Below are positions 34,949 to 43,445 of a stretch of DNA of 64,000 bases, one piece after another. This DNA is from Arthrobacter sp. (lineage in GTDB: Bacteria; Actinomycetota; Actinomycetes; Actinomycetales; Micrococcaceae), in assembly GCA_023264815.1 (NCBI GenBank), contig JAHFUZ010000015.1:1-64000 (forward strand), in the 5' to 3' direction. The notes beneath the pieces were generated by a model, which saw nothing but the letters and a program-made list of their open reading frames with translations, ran no database searches and was not told the origin of the DNA. The stretch's first letter is position 1; the number at the start of each line of letters is the position of its first letter. A program made the position numbers and the translations under genes.

Positions 34949-35034
34949 TTGTCGTCCTTCTTCCTACTAGGGAGGTGCCCGTATCCCGGACACGCTTCAT
35001 CCCACTGCCTCAATACTAATCATGCTTACTTTAT

Positions 35035-35268
35035 TTATGCCAGCCCGGCATTCCTGGAGGGCCAGTTTGCGTGGTGTTCAGTGGCCGTTGAGTCGGAGTT
35101 GTTTCCAGCCCCGGGGACCTCATCCATGATGGCAAGTTCCGCCAGATCCTGCGGATCCAGGGCGAAATCGAAGATCTCCAGGTTTTCCTTCATGCGCCCG
35201 GGGTCGCCCGATTTGGGAATGACCACAAGTCCCTGCTCAATCAGAGCGAGGCAAGAGCCTGCCACCAC
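35035..35268 (-). pseudogene. C-terminal remnant of an aldo/keto reductase
   Basis: About 77 residues with the cofactor-binding signature GLVVIPKSGDPGRMKENLEI and the following FDFALDPQDLAELAIMDE. This matches only the last quarter of an AKR barrel; the first three quarters are missing. An in-frame start codon exists, but no functional barrel is possible. It resembles the C-terminus of the intact AKR at 37315-38136 (IVIPKSADSGRMRENF). Confidence 0.75.
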
Positions 35269-35307
35269 GGAAACCCGCCCAGGCTGAGCGCCCGCGGTGG
35301 GCCCGGC

Positions 35308-36348
35308 CTACTCGGTGCGCCGGGCCCACCCGATCAGCCGATCACTTAGATCCATAAATTCCTGGTCAACGACCTGCAGCTCCGGATGGCTGTCGTGCCA
35401 GTCAACGGTCTCCCGGGTTCCGTCCGCGAACGGGATGCTGGCCGCGTAGCCGGGCACGAGTGCCTTGATTTTGGAGTTGTCGAACACCACGGAGTGGGCG
35501 CGGTCACCGAGCAGGCTGGGCCCCAGGTGGGGGCTGTATCCGGTGCTGTGCACGGCGATGGTTTCCGAGGCCACATGGACCAGTTCGGGTTCCGCAACCC
35601 CGGCTGCCCGGGCAAACAGCCGGTAGATCTGGTCCCAGGGCAGGTACTCGTCCGAGGTGATGGTGTAGCTCTCGCCCACCGCCTCCGGCCGGCCAAGCAG
35701 CCCCACAAAGGCTTTGGCGAAGTCGCGGGCGTGGGTCACCGTCCAGAGCGAGGTGCCGTCGCCGTGCACCATGACCGGCTGGCCGGTGCGCATCCGGTGA
35801 ATGTCCGTCCAGCCGCCCACCAGGCCCACCCTGGTGCGGTCGTAGGTATGGGACGGACGCACCACCGTTACCGGAAAATCGTCCGACCGGTAGGCCTCGA
35901 ACAGCTCATCTTCGCAGGCGATCTTGTCCCGCGAATACTGCCAGAACGGGTTCTTCAGCGGGGTGGATTCGAGGATCGGCAGCCGGGCGGGCGGCTTTTG
36001 GTAGGCCGATGCCGTGCTGATGAAGACGTACTGGCCGGTCCGGCCGCGGAACAGCTCAATGTTGGCCCGCACCTGTGCCGGAGTGAACGTGATGAAGTCT
36101 GCGACGGCGTCGAACGTCCGTCCCGCAAGTACGCCCCGCACAGCCTCCGCGTCGCGGATGTCAGCGTGCAGGACCTCCGCGCCGTCCGGCACGGGTTTGC
36201 CGGACTGCCCCCGGTTCAGGATGGTCACCCGGTGGCCGAGGACGACGGCGCGCCGGGCCGCAGCGGCGCTGATCACCCCGGTGCCGCCGAGGAAGAGGAG
36301 GTTCCGTGGTGCCACGGTGTCGGCTGCGGGATCCGGCAGACTCACCAT
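35308..36348 (-). CDS. NAD-dependent epimerase/dehydratase family protein
   Basis: Extended SDR of 346 aa from ATG 36348; the open frame continues upstream, but only as the antisense-like reading of the AKR gene. The Rossmann motif is LLFLGGTGVISAAAARRAVV, close to the GGTGxxS type of the isoflavone-reductase/RNA-binding SDR group. The middle part has FVFISTASAYQKPP and VVRPSHTYD. The canonical YxxxK pair is replaced by a YSRDKIACED segment. Substrate unknown. The start overlaps the upstream AKR gene end by 7 bases, so it is in an operon with the two AKR genes. Confidence 0.82.
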   Translation of the reverse strand: MVSLPDPAADTVAPRNLLFLGGTGVISAAAARRAVVLGHRVTILNRGQSGKPVPDGAEVLHADIRDAEAVRGVLAGRTFDAVADFITFTPAQVRANIELFRGRTGQYVFISTASAYQKPPARLPILESTPLKNPFWQYSRDKIACEDELFEAYRSDDFPVTVVRPSHTYDRTRVGLVGGWTDIHRMRTGQPVMVHGDGTSLWTVTHARDFAKAFVGLLGRPEAVGESYTITSDEYLPWDQIYRLFARAAGVAEPELVHVASETIAVHSTGYSPHLGPSLLGDRAHSVVFDNSKIKALVPGYAASIPFADGTRETVDWHDSHPELQVVDQEFMDLSDRLIGWARRTE

Positions 36349-37313
36349 GCGTAGTCTTCCGGGGCCGGGCGGTGGCCCGGGAAGATGCCGTCGAGTTTCG
36401 CGAGTGCCGCGGAGTCGAGGCTGAGGTCCAAAGCCCGGACGGCGGCGTCGAACTGTTCCTGGGTCCGTGGTCCCACGATCGGCGCCGTCACCGCGGGCTG
36501 GTGGAGCAGCCAGGCGAGGGCAACGTCGCCGGGTTCGTGGCCCAGGTCGTCCGCGAAGTCCTCGAACTCCTTGATCTGCTCCCGGTGCAGTTTGAGTGCC
36601 TCCGCCGCCCGGCCTTCGGTGCGGCGGACGCCCTCGCGTTCCTTCTTCAGTACCCCGCCCAGGAGGCCGCCCTGCAGCGGGGACCACGGAATCAGGCCTA
36701 ATCCGTACTGCTCCGCGGCGGGAATGACCTCGATTTCCACCTCGCGGCGCAGGAGGTTGTAGAGGGACTGCTCGCTGACCAGGCCTGCGTAGTTCCGGCG
36801 ACGCGCGGCCTCCTGCGCCTGGGCGATGTGCCAGCCTGCGAAATTGCTGCTGCCCGAATACAGGACTTTGCCCTGCTGCACGGCGACTTCGAGGGCCTGC
36901 CAGATTTCGTCCCAAGGTGTGTTCCGGTCGATGTGGTGGAACTGGTAGACGTCGATGTAGTCCGTCTGCAGGCGTTTCAAGCTGGCGTCCAGTGCCCGCC
37001 GGATGTTGAGGGCGGAGAGCCTGGACTCGTTGGGACGGTTCGTCATGGTGCCGTACACCTTGGTGGCCAGGACCGTCCGTTCGCGGCGTTCGCCGCCCTG
37101 TGCGAACCAGCGGCCCAGGATCTCCTCGGTCCAGCCCCTGTGCCCGGACCCGCCGTACACGTTGGCGGTGTCGAAGAAGTTGACGCCAGTATCCTGGGCG
37201 GCATCCATGATGGCACGGGCGTCGGCCTCGTCGGTGTGCGGACCAAAATTCATGGTGCCCAGGCACAACCGGGATACTTTGAGGCCGGAGCGGCCCAGGT
37301 GGGTGTACTGCAT
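36342..37313 (-). CDS. Aldo/keto reductase (voltage-channel beta-subunit-like subfamily)
   Basis: NADPH-dependent oxidoreductase of 323 aa with the AKR barrel: N-terminal MQYTHLGRSGLKVSRLCLGTMNFG, catalytic Asp and Tyr in VNFFDTANVYGGSGHRG, Lys in VLATKVYGTM, His in VYQFHHIDR. The tail AVTAPIVGPRTQEQFDAAV binds NADP. Substrates of this subfamily are broad (carbonyls, sugars). It ends overlapping the epimerase start, and begins one base downstream of the next AKR stop. Confidence 0.9.
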   Translation of the reverse strand: MQYTHLGRSGLKVSRLCLGTMNFGPHTDEADARAIMDAAQDTGVNFFDTANVYGGSGHRGWTEEILGRWFAQGGERRERTVLATKVYGTMTNRPNESRLSALNIRRALDASLKRLQTDYIDVYQFHHIDRNTPWDEIWQALEVAVQQGKVLYSGSSNFAGWHIAQAQEAARRRNYAGLVSEQSLYNLLRREVEIEVIPAAEQYGLGLIPWSPLQGGLLGGVLKKEREGVRRTEGRAAEALKLHREQIKEFEDFADDLGHEPGDVALAWLLHQPAVTAPIVGPRTQEQFDAAVRALDLSLDSAALAKLDGIFPGHRPAPEDYAW

Positions 37314-37314
37314 G

Positions 37315-38136
37315 TTAGAGCTGCGAGAAGGCTGCTACTGCGGGATCCGAACCGATGCGCGCGCCCCGCTCGAGGGCTGTGATCGAGGCGAGTTCGTCGT
37401 CCGTCAGCCCCAGGGACGTTGCAGCGAAGTTCTCGCGCATGCGTCCAGAGTCGGCAGACTTGGGAATGACGATGGTGCCGGCGGCCAGGTGCCAGGCGAG
37501 GACCACCTGGGCGGTGGTTGCGTGGTGGGCCTGCGCGACGGCGGTGACCGCGTTTCCATTCAGGTCGCCGCCCTGCCCCAGCGGGCTGTAGGCCTCCACT
37601 GCAATGCCAAGGGCCCGGCTCTTCGCGGCCAGATCGGCCTGCTGGTAGCTGGGGTGCAGTTCAATCTGGTTCACGGCCGGCATGACATCGCTGGCTGCGA
37701 GCAACGTGTCCAAATGGTCGGACAGGAAGTTGGAGACGCCGATGGCGCGGAGCTGTTCACCGGCGTAGAGGTGCTCCATCTCCTTCCATGCCTGGACAAA
37801 GAGTCCCTGCGAGGGGACCGGCCAGTGGATCAGGTACAGGTCCAGGAAGTCGAGCCCCAGCGCCTTGAGGCTGTCGTGGAAGGCATCCTGCGCCCGGCCC
37901 TGGTCGCCATTGCGCAGCTTGGTGGTGATGAAAAGTTCTTCCCGCGGAATGCCGGAGGCGGCGATGGCCGCTCCCACGCCGGCCTCGTTGCGGTAGGCGG
38001 CAGCGGTGTCGATGTGGCGGTAGCCGGCTTCGAGGGCGTCCTCGACGATGCGCTGCGTGTCTGCCGGCGGCACCTGGAAAACGCCGAAACCGAGCTGGGG
38101 GATAGCGACGCCGTTGTTCAGCGAAATGTCAGTCAT
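37315..38136 (-). CDS. Aldo/keto reductase, 2,5-diketo-D-gluconate reductase type
   Basis: Enzyme of 273 aa from ATG 38136 with AAGGAG 6 bases upstream; longer in-frame starts lack support. The AKR5 pattern is complete: GFGVFQVPP, RHIDTAAAYRNEAGVG with the catalytic Tyr, FITTKLRN with Lys, YLIHWPVPSQG with His, and the IVIPKSADSGRMREN cofactor motif. It is expected to reduce keto-sugars or small carbonyls. It is first of three genes (AKR, AKR, epimerase) in one probable operon. Confidence 0.92.
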   Translation of the reverse strand: MTDISLNNGVAIPQLGFGVFQVPPADTQRIVEDALEAGYRHIDTAAAYRNEAGVGAAIAASGIPREELFITTKLRNGDQGRAQDAFHDSLKALGLDFLDLYLIHWPVPSQGLFVQAWKEMEHLYAGEQLRAIGVSNFLSDHLDTLLAASDVMPAVNQIELHPSYQQADLAAKSRALGIAVEAYSPLGQGGDLNGNAVTAVAQAHHATTAQVVLAWHLAAGTIVIPKSADSGRMRENFAATSLGLTDDELASITALERGARIGSDPAVAAFSQL

Positions 38137-38328
38137 GGGTGACTCCTTCGTTGCTGCAGGGGGTGTTTCGTGGCCGCGCACTGCCGCCTCGGAAACCGGT
38201 TTCGGCGGTGCGCCTTGTACGAGCCTATGCATTTTTCCTGCCCCCGTCAGCAACATGCCGGTGGCGGGACACATGCTGACGGCCGCGCCCGTGGGAGCGC
38301 GGCCATCAGCGGTGCCACTAAATTGTTG

Positions 38329-38547
38329 CTATGAGCCTGAGCTTTCGTGCCGGAAGCCCACCTTGACCCGGACCTGCCAGTAGGCGATCTTCCCGTCCTC
38401 GAGGTGGCCGCGGATTTCCTTTACTTCGAACCAGTCAAGGTTGCGCAGGGTCTTGCTTGCTTCGGCGATGCCGTTGCGGACTGCGGCGTCGACCCCTTCA
38501 TCTGACGTGCCGACGATTTCAGTAATGCTGTACGTGTGATTGGACAA
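38329..38547 (-). CDS. Dodecin family flavin-binding protein
   Basis: Protein of 72 aa from TTG 38547 with GAGGAG 5-6 bases upstream. The sequence NHTYSITEIVGTSDEGVDAA and NLDWFEVKEIRGHLEDGKIAY is typical of dodecins. These are small beta-alpha-beta-beta proteins forming dodecamers that store flavins; the flavin-stacking Trp is in the LDWFEV segment. The start is decided by the ribosome site and by family length. Confidence 0.92.
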   Translation of the reverse strand: MSNHTYSITEIVGTSDEGVDAAVRNGIAEASKTLRNLDWFEVKEIRGHLEDGKIAYWQVRVKVGFRHESSGS

Positions 38548-38672
38548 CTTCGCTCCTCGTGATCGCCTTCGATTCCCGGTTGCGGGCCGTCCTTGAACCC
38601 TAATGGCGAATTCCGGGCGTGGCCAGAGCATTCACTGCGGGTTCTTGTCCGGATGTCAGGCGAGTGCGGGCA

Positions 38673-39377
38673 TTAGGGAGCGCCGAGAACCAGGGTTTTG
38701 AGGTCGTCCAGCGTCTGCTGCATGTGTGAATCCATGGCTTCGCGGGCCTTGGCCGGGTTGCGTGATTCCAGGGCCTCGGCAATGTTCTGGTGGTGGCCGA
38801 TCGCGTGAACCTGGATGGTGGGCACGGCCGACGTTTCCGCGCGGCGCTTTTCCAGTACCCGGTGGAGCGGTTCGAAGAGCACCGCCACAAAAACGTTCTC
38901 CGAGGCCCGCAAGATGAGGTCATGGAAGGCGAGATCGGCGTCCACGAAAGCGGCCACGTCGTTGACCTCATGGGCCTGGCGCATCGATGCGACATACCCG
39001 AACAGGGCGTGGATATCAGCGTCGCTGATCCGGGTGGCGGCCAGCTCACACGCGCCGGTCTCCAGCATGCGCCGGAGCTCGATCAGCTGCACGGAGGCCG
39101 AGGCCTCGTTCTGCCCCTCCGAGGCTGCACGCAGCACGGCTTCGAGGGAGGCCCAGCGGTTCAGCGGATTCACAAAGGTGCCGCGGCCACGTTCCACGCT
39201 GAGGATCCGCTGCGCCTCGAGGGTTTTCATGGCCTCGCGCACGGTCATCCGGCTCACTTCATGCTTGGCGCTGAGCTCGAGCTCGCCGGGAACGCTGGAG
39301 CCGGGCGGGAAGTCGCCGGCAATGATCCGGTCCAGGAGCTCGTCGGCCACAACGCCCACCAATGATTTCCTTGCCAT
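38673..39377 (-). CDS. FadR-subfamily GntR regulator of the acid-sugar operon
   Basis: Regulator of 234 aa from ATG 39377 with a purine-rich AAGGGGGAAA upstream. The winged helix is seen as VVADELLDRIIAGDFPPGSSVPGELELSAKHEVSRMTVREAMKTLE, then an FCD domain with His and Asp residues for a metal (DADLAFHDLILRASEN, VHAIGHHQNIAEAL). It is divergent from the DUF1537 kinase operon. Two palindromes with the core TGTCNGACA lie in the shared gap and are probable binding sites for it. Confidence 0.92.
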   Translation of the reverse strand: MARKSLVGVVADELLDRIIAGDFPPGSSVPGELELSAKHEVSRMTVREAMKTLEAQRILSVERGRGTFVNPLNRWASLEAVLRAASEGQNEASASVQLIELRRMLETGACELAATRISDADIHALFGYVASMRQAHEVNDVAAFVDADLAFHDLILRASENVFVAVLFEPLHRVLEKRRAETSAVPTIQVHAIGHHQNIAEALESRNPAKAREAMDSHMQQTLDDLKTLVLGAP

Positions 39378-39403
39378 GTTTCCCCCTTGCCGCCGTCGCC
39401 AGA

Positions 39404-39412
39404 TGTCTGACA
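39404..39412. promoter_or_regulatory. Probable GntR operator 1 (TGTCTGACA)
   Basis: A perfect 9-bp palindrome with central T, 27 bases upstream of the regulator start, sharing the TGTC-N-GACA core with site 2. It fits autoregulation. Confidence 0.65.
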
Positions 39413-39460
39413 AGTCTACTTGCGCGTTTTTATGTGCTGTGCCACACTGATTCAAATGTT

Positions 39461-39475
39461 AGATGTCAGACATCT
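39461..39475. promoter_or_regulatory. Probable GntR operator 2 (AGATGTCAGACATCT)
   Basis: A perfect 15-bp palindrome (7-1-7) whose core TGTCAGACA starts exactly 60 bases from the start of site 1. It is 48 bases upstream of the kinase start, consistent with repression of the operon. Confidence 0.75.
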
Positions 39476-39522
39476 TACAGCTACGCATCGAGACCATAAA
39501 TACCCACACAACGGAGTGCACA

Positions 39523-41007
39523 GTGACGCTTGAAGCAGACCTCCTGGCCGCCTTCCCGGCCGAAGTCCGGATTCCCGCCAGCCTTGTGGCTGATGCCGTC
39601 GCCGCCTCCAGCGCGGAGTCACCTCGTGTGCTGGTAGTGCTCGACGACGACCCCACCGGAACGCAGTCCGTTGCGGATCTGCCCGTGCTCACGCGCTGGG
39701 AAGTTGAAGACTTCGCCTGGGCGTTTAGGCACATCGTGCAGAGCAACTGCAAGCCCGCCGTCTACGTGCTGACCAACACCCGCAGCCTGGACCCGGCAGA
39801 AGCCGCCGCTAGGAACGAAGAAGTGGTCAGGAACGCGCTGGCCGCTGCCGGGTCCAGCCTGCGGCTCGCATTCGTCAGCCGCAGCGACTCCACCCTCCGC
39901 GGCCATTACCCGCTTGAGCCTGACGTCATCGCAGCCACCGTGGCCGAGGTCAGCGGTGAGACCACCGACGGTGTGGTGATGGTTCCGGCCTTCCCCGACG
40001 CCGGCCGGGTCACCATCGGCGGCGTGCACTACACCCGCGGAACCGGCGACGACGCAGCCAGGCTCACCCCCGCCGCGGAGACCGAGTTCGCCAAGGACGC
40101 GAGCTTTGGGTACAAGAACTCCGAGCTGGCAAAGTATGTCGAAGAGAAGTCCAAGGGCCGCTTTGCCGCCGAGTCGGTGATCGTCCTGGACCTGAACGTC
40201 ATCCGCGCCTCCACCGATCCGCAGGTCACCGCCGGTGCCATCGCCGACGCCATCGAACCGGCCACCAACTCCACGCCGATCGTGGCCGACATCGTCAGCG
40301 AAAACGATCTCCGCGCCCTGTCCCTGGGCCTGGAGGAAGCCGAGCGCCGCGGCAAGAAGCTCCTGTACCGGGTGGGCCCGCCGTTTGGACGTGCCCGGAT
40401 CGGCCAGGAAATCCGCACCGAACTCAGCGGCGCCGAGGCCTACGCGGGCAACACGCCCTCCGAGGCAGGCGGCCTCATCGTCGTCGGCTCCCATGTCGGC
40501 GTCACCACCCGCCAGCTCAAGGCCCTCACCGAGCAGCACAGCGCGGCGCGCATAGTGGAGATCGACGTCGAGAAACTGCTTGGTGACCAGGCACAGGCCG
40601 CCGGGCACCTCGACCAGACGGTTGCCGCCGTCGTCGAAGCCCTGCACGCCGGCGACGTCATCGTCCACACCAGCCGCCTGCTCATCAGGACCGACGACGC
40701 CGCCGAAAGCCTGCGGATCGCCCGCACCGTGTCCGCAGCCGTCGTCGCCGTCGTGAACCGGACGCTCAAGACCTTCCCGCCGCGGTTCGTCATCGCGAAG
40801 GGCGGCATCACGTCCTCCGACGTCGCGGCCCACGGCCTGGAAATCCGCCACGCAATTGTCCGCGGCCCCATGCTGCCGGGCATCGTCTCGCTCTGGGAGC
40901 CGGTGGACGGCCCCGCAAAGGGCATCCCGTACATCGTCTTCGCCGGCAATGTGGGCGACGACCAGTCCCTTGCCGACGTCACCCGCAAGCTCAGCAACAC
41001 TTTCTAG
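39523..41007 (+). CDS. Four-carbon acid sugar kinase family protein (DUF1537)
   Basis: Kinase of 494 aa from GTG 39523 (GGAG about 7 bases upstream); an ATG-like earlier start lies inside the operator and is rejected. The N-terminal domain has VLVVLDDDPTGTQSVAD and FVSRSDSTLRGHYPLEPDV, which hold the acid-sugar binding residues. The C-terminal domain has FVIAKGGITSSDVAAHGL and IVFAGNVGDDQSL, the nucleotide-binding part. Family members phosphorylate oxidised four-carbon acids such as 3-oxo-tetronates; the exact substrate here is unknown. It is first of four genes ending with an aldolase. Confidence 0.92.
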   Translation: MTLEADLLAAFPAEVRIPASLVADAVAASSAESPRVLVVLDDDPTGTQSVADLPVLTRWEVEDFAWAFRHIVQSNCKPAVYVLTNTRSLDPAEAAARNEEVVRNALAAAGSSLRLAFVSRSDSTLRGHYPLEPDVIAATVAEVSGETTDGVVMVPAFPDAGRVTIGGVHYTRGTGDDAARLTPAAETEFAKDASFGYKNSELAKYVEEKSKGRFAAESVIVLDLNVIRASTDPQVTAGAIADAIEPATNSTPIVADIVSENDLRALSLGLEEAERRGKKLLYRVGPPFGRARIGQEIRTELSGAEAYAGNTPSEAGGLIVVGSHVGVTTRQLKALTEQHSAARIVEIDVEKLLGDQAQAAGHLDQTVAAVVEALHAGDVIVHTSRLLIRTDDAAESLRIARTVSAAVVAVVNRTLKTFPPRFVIAKGGITSSDVAAHGLEIRHAIVRGPMLPGIVSLWEPVDGPAKGIPYIVFAGNVGDDQSLADVTRKLSNTF

Positions 41008-41029
41008 CCAGCATTCACAGGAGAACACC

Positions 41030-41929
41030 ATGACCAGCAATTACACCGTCACCGTCCTGGGCCTCGGCGCCATGGGCCTGCCCATGGCCACCCGCCTGGC
41101 CAGCCAGCTGACCGTCCACGGCTTCGACATTGCCGAGCCGCGCCTGAAGCTGGCCGAAGAGGCCGGCATCGCCACGTTCAGCACCGCCCGTGAAGCCGCC
41201 AAGGGCGCCGACGCCCTCCTGCTCGCGGTCCGCAACGGCGAACAGCTCAACGACGTCCTCTTCGGCGAGAACGGCGTGGCCTCGGTGCTGGAGCCCGGCG
41301 CCGTCGTCATCCTCGGCAGCACGGTGGGCACCGACGCCATCCCCGCCACCGTGGCCAAGCTCGCCGAATACGGCGTGGACCTCGTCGACGCACCGCTGTC
41401 CGGCGGACCCAAGCGCGCCGGCGAAGGCGACCTGCTGATCGTCGTCGGAGCCAGCCCCGAAGCCCGCGAAAAGGCAAACCCGGCCCTGGCACTCCTCGCC
41501 TCCACGCTCACCGTGGTGGGTGACAAGCCCGGCGACGGCCAGGCCCTCAAGACCGTCAATCAGCTCCTCTGCGGCGTGCACATCGCCGCCGCAGCCGAGG
41601 CCATGGCCCTCGCCGACGCCCTCGGACTGGACCAGGCCAAGACCCTCGCGGCCCTCGAAGCCGGTGCCGCAGGTTCGTTTATGCTCTCCAACCGCGGCCC
41701 CCGCATCCTGGAGGCGTACACCGAGGAAGGTGCAGAGGTCCTGTCCCGACTGGACATCTTCGTCAAGGACATGGGCATCGTGGGCAAGGCCACCCGCGCC
41801 GCCGGCCTGGCAGCCCCGGTTGCTGCCGCCGCCGAGCAGCTTTACCTCCTGGGCCAGGCCCTGGGCCTCGCCGCCGCCGATGACTCCGCCGTCATCAGGG
41901 TGGTTGCCCCCACCAAGCGCACCGCATAA
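41030..41929 (+). CDS. NAD(P)-dependent 3-hydroxyacid dehydrogenase (L-threonate dehydrogenase/GarR-like)
   Basis: Dehydrogenase of 299 aa; the ATG follows AGGAG. The Rossmann motif is VLGLGAMGLPMATRLAS, with the substrate loop DAPLSGGPKRAGEGDL and the catalytic Lys in GDGQALKTVNQLL. This is the beta-hydroxyacid dehydrogenase family. Next to a DUF1537 kinase the closest functional analogue is LtnD, which oxidises L-threonate or D-erythronate at C2. A hairpin follows at 41945-41975. Confidence 0.92.
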   Translation: MTSNYTVTVLGLGAMGLPMATRLASQLTVHGFDIAEPRLKLAEEAGIATFSTAREAAKGADALLLAVRNGEQLNDVLFGENGVASVLEPGAVVILGSTVGTDAIPATVAKLAEYGVDLVDAPLSGGPKRAGEGDLLIVVGASPEAREKANPALALLASTLTVVGDKPGDGQALKTVNQLLCGVHIAAAAEAMALADALGLDQAKTLAALEAGAAGSFMLSNRGPRILEAYTEEGAEVLSRLDIFVKDMGIVGKATRAAGLAAPVAAAAEQLYLLGQALGLAAADDSAVIRVVAPTKRTA

Positions 41930-41944
41930 TACCCAACTAAAGCC

Positions 41945-41975
41945 CGACGACGGCGGTCCCCCTCCGCCGTCGTCG
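41945..41975 (+). terminator. Hairpin between dehydrogenase and permease genes
   Basis: CGACGACGGCGG (41945-41956) pairs perfectly with CCGCCGTCGTCG (41964-41975) with a 7-base loop. There is no U-run, so it probably attenuates or stabilises mRNA ends rather than fully terminating. Confidence 0.65.
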
Positions 41976-42026
41976 TTACACCCGCCCGGGGCCAGCCGTG
42001 CTGGCCTGTCAAAGGAGACACTTCCA

Positions 42027-43445
42027 ATGAACGCCCTAGTTCTTTTGGCCATAGCAGTCGCAGGCGTTGCCTTGCTGCTCGTGGCAGTGATCAAGTTCAA
42101 GATTCCCGCTTTCCTGGCGCTGCTCGTCGTTAGCGTCGGCGTCGCACTCGTGGCCGGAATCCCGCTTCCTGACATCATCAAAACCGTCACGGAGGGCATG
42201 GGCGGCACACTTGGTTCCGTAGCCATCCTGGTGGGGCTCGGCGCCATGCTCGGAAAGATGATCGAGATTTCCGGCGGGGCGCAATCGCTCGCCGGAAAGT
42301 TCACCCAGCTGCTCGGCCCGCGCCGGGTCATTGCGGCACTTACTGCTGCGGCGTTCCTGCTTGCCATTCCGGTGTTCTTCGACGTTGGATTCATCATCCT
42401 GCTCCCGATCATCTACGGCTTTTCCAAGGCTGCAGGAGTTAATCCGATCAAGATCGGCCTTCCCGTCGGCGCCATCATGCTGGCTATCCACGTGGTGGTT
42501 CCGCCGCACCCTGGCGTCGTCGGCGGCGCAGGCATCCTCAAGGCCGATATTGGCTGGACGACAATTTTCGGTCTCCTCATCTGCATCCCCGTTGGTGTCC
42601 TTGGCTACTTCGTGGCCAAGAAACTGAACCGCCGCGAATACGGCATGCTGTCCGCCACGGCCGAGCAGTTCCGCCTTTTCGGCACCGGAAAATCGGAAGT
42701 CGAGCAGGGTTCGCCCGCTGGCACCTCAAAGACGTCCGTGCTGACCGCAGTCAAGACGGCCCCCAGCCCGTCAATGATCATCACCCTGATCGTCCTGCCC
42801 ATCCTCATGATCATGGTGGGCACAGTCGGTGCGGTCATCCTGCCCAAGGACTCCTTCGCGTCCCAGCTCGCCGCCTTTGTTGGCGCGCCCCTCATTGCCC
42901 TGCTGACCGCGCTTGGTCTCGCGTACTACTTCCTTGGAATTCGCCGTGGCTGGTCCTCGCAGCACACCGGGGAGGTCATGGACTCCGCGCTCGCTCCCAC
43001 TGCCATCGTCATCCTGGTGACCGGTGCCGGCGGCGTATTTGGCAAGGTCCTGACAGTTTCCGGCATCGGCAAGGCGCTGGCCGAAGGTCTGCAGTCGGCC
43101 GGTCTGCCAGTCATCCTGATGGCCTTCATCCTCGCCGCCATCCTGCGGGCCTCGCAGGGCTCAGCCACCGTGGCCATCATCACTACGGCTGGCCTACTGG
43201 CTGCCACAGTGGCAGACGGCGGCTATTCGCCGGTGCAGACCGCACTCATTCTGGTTTCCATCGGCTTCGGTGCGTTCGGGCTCAGCCACGTCAACGACTC
43301 GGGCTTCTGGATCGTGACCCGCTACCTCGGCCTGACCGTCTCCGACGGCCTCAAGACCTGGACCGTCCTGACCACCGTGCTGGGTGTGGCCGGCTTCCTC
43401 CTGACCTTCGTGGCCTGGATCCTGGTGGGAGGCCTGGGCATCTGA
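42027..43445 (+). CDS. GntP-family acid-sugar:proton symporter
   Basis: Permease of 472 aa with AAAGGAG at 42011-42017 and about 12-14 hydrophobic helices. It starts MNALVLLAIAVAGVALLLVA and contains the family stretches IPVFFDVGFIILLPIIYGF, VVPPHPGVVGGAGIL and ILRASQGSATVAIITTAGL. The family imports gluconate-like acids. In the operon it probably takes up the acid sugar that the dehydrogenase and kinase process. Its stop overlaps the aldolase start by one base (TGATG). Confidence 0.94.
   Translation: MNALVLLAIAVAGVALLLVAVIKFKIPAFLALLVVSVGVALVAGIPLPDIIKTVTEGMGGTLGSVAILVGLGAMLGKMIEISGGAQSLAGKFTQLLGPRRVIAALTAAAFLLAIPVFFDVGFIILLPIIYGFSKAAGVNPIKIGLPVGAIMLAIHVVVPPHPGVVGGAGILKADIGWTTIFGLLICIPVGVLGYFVAKKLNRREYGMLSATAEQFRLFGTGKSEVEQGSPAGTSKTSVLTAVKTAPSPSMIITLIVLPILMIMVGTVGAVILPKDSFASQLAAFVGAPLIALLTALGLAYYFLGIRRGWSSQHTGEVMDSALAPTAIVILVTGAGGVFGKVLTVSGIGKALAEGLQSAGLPVILMAFILAAILRASQGSATVAIITTAGLLAATVADGGYSPVQTALILVSIGFGAFGLSHVNDSGFWIVTRYLGLTVSDGLKTWTVLTTVLGVAGFLLTFVAWILVGGLGI

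Noticed and set aside
35308..37266. A 652-codon continuous frame suggesting an AKR-epimerase fusion
   Set aside because: Upstream of ATG 36348 the frame is only an out-of-frame reading of the AKR gene; the AKR motifs are in another frame, so two overlapping genes are present.
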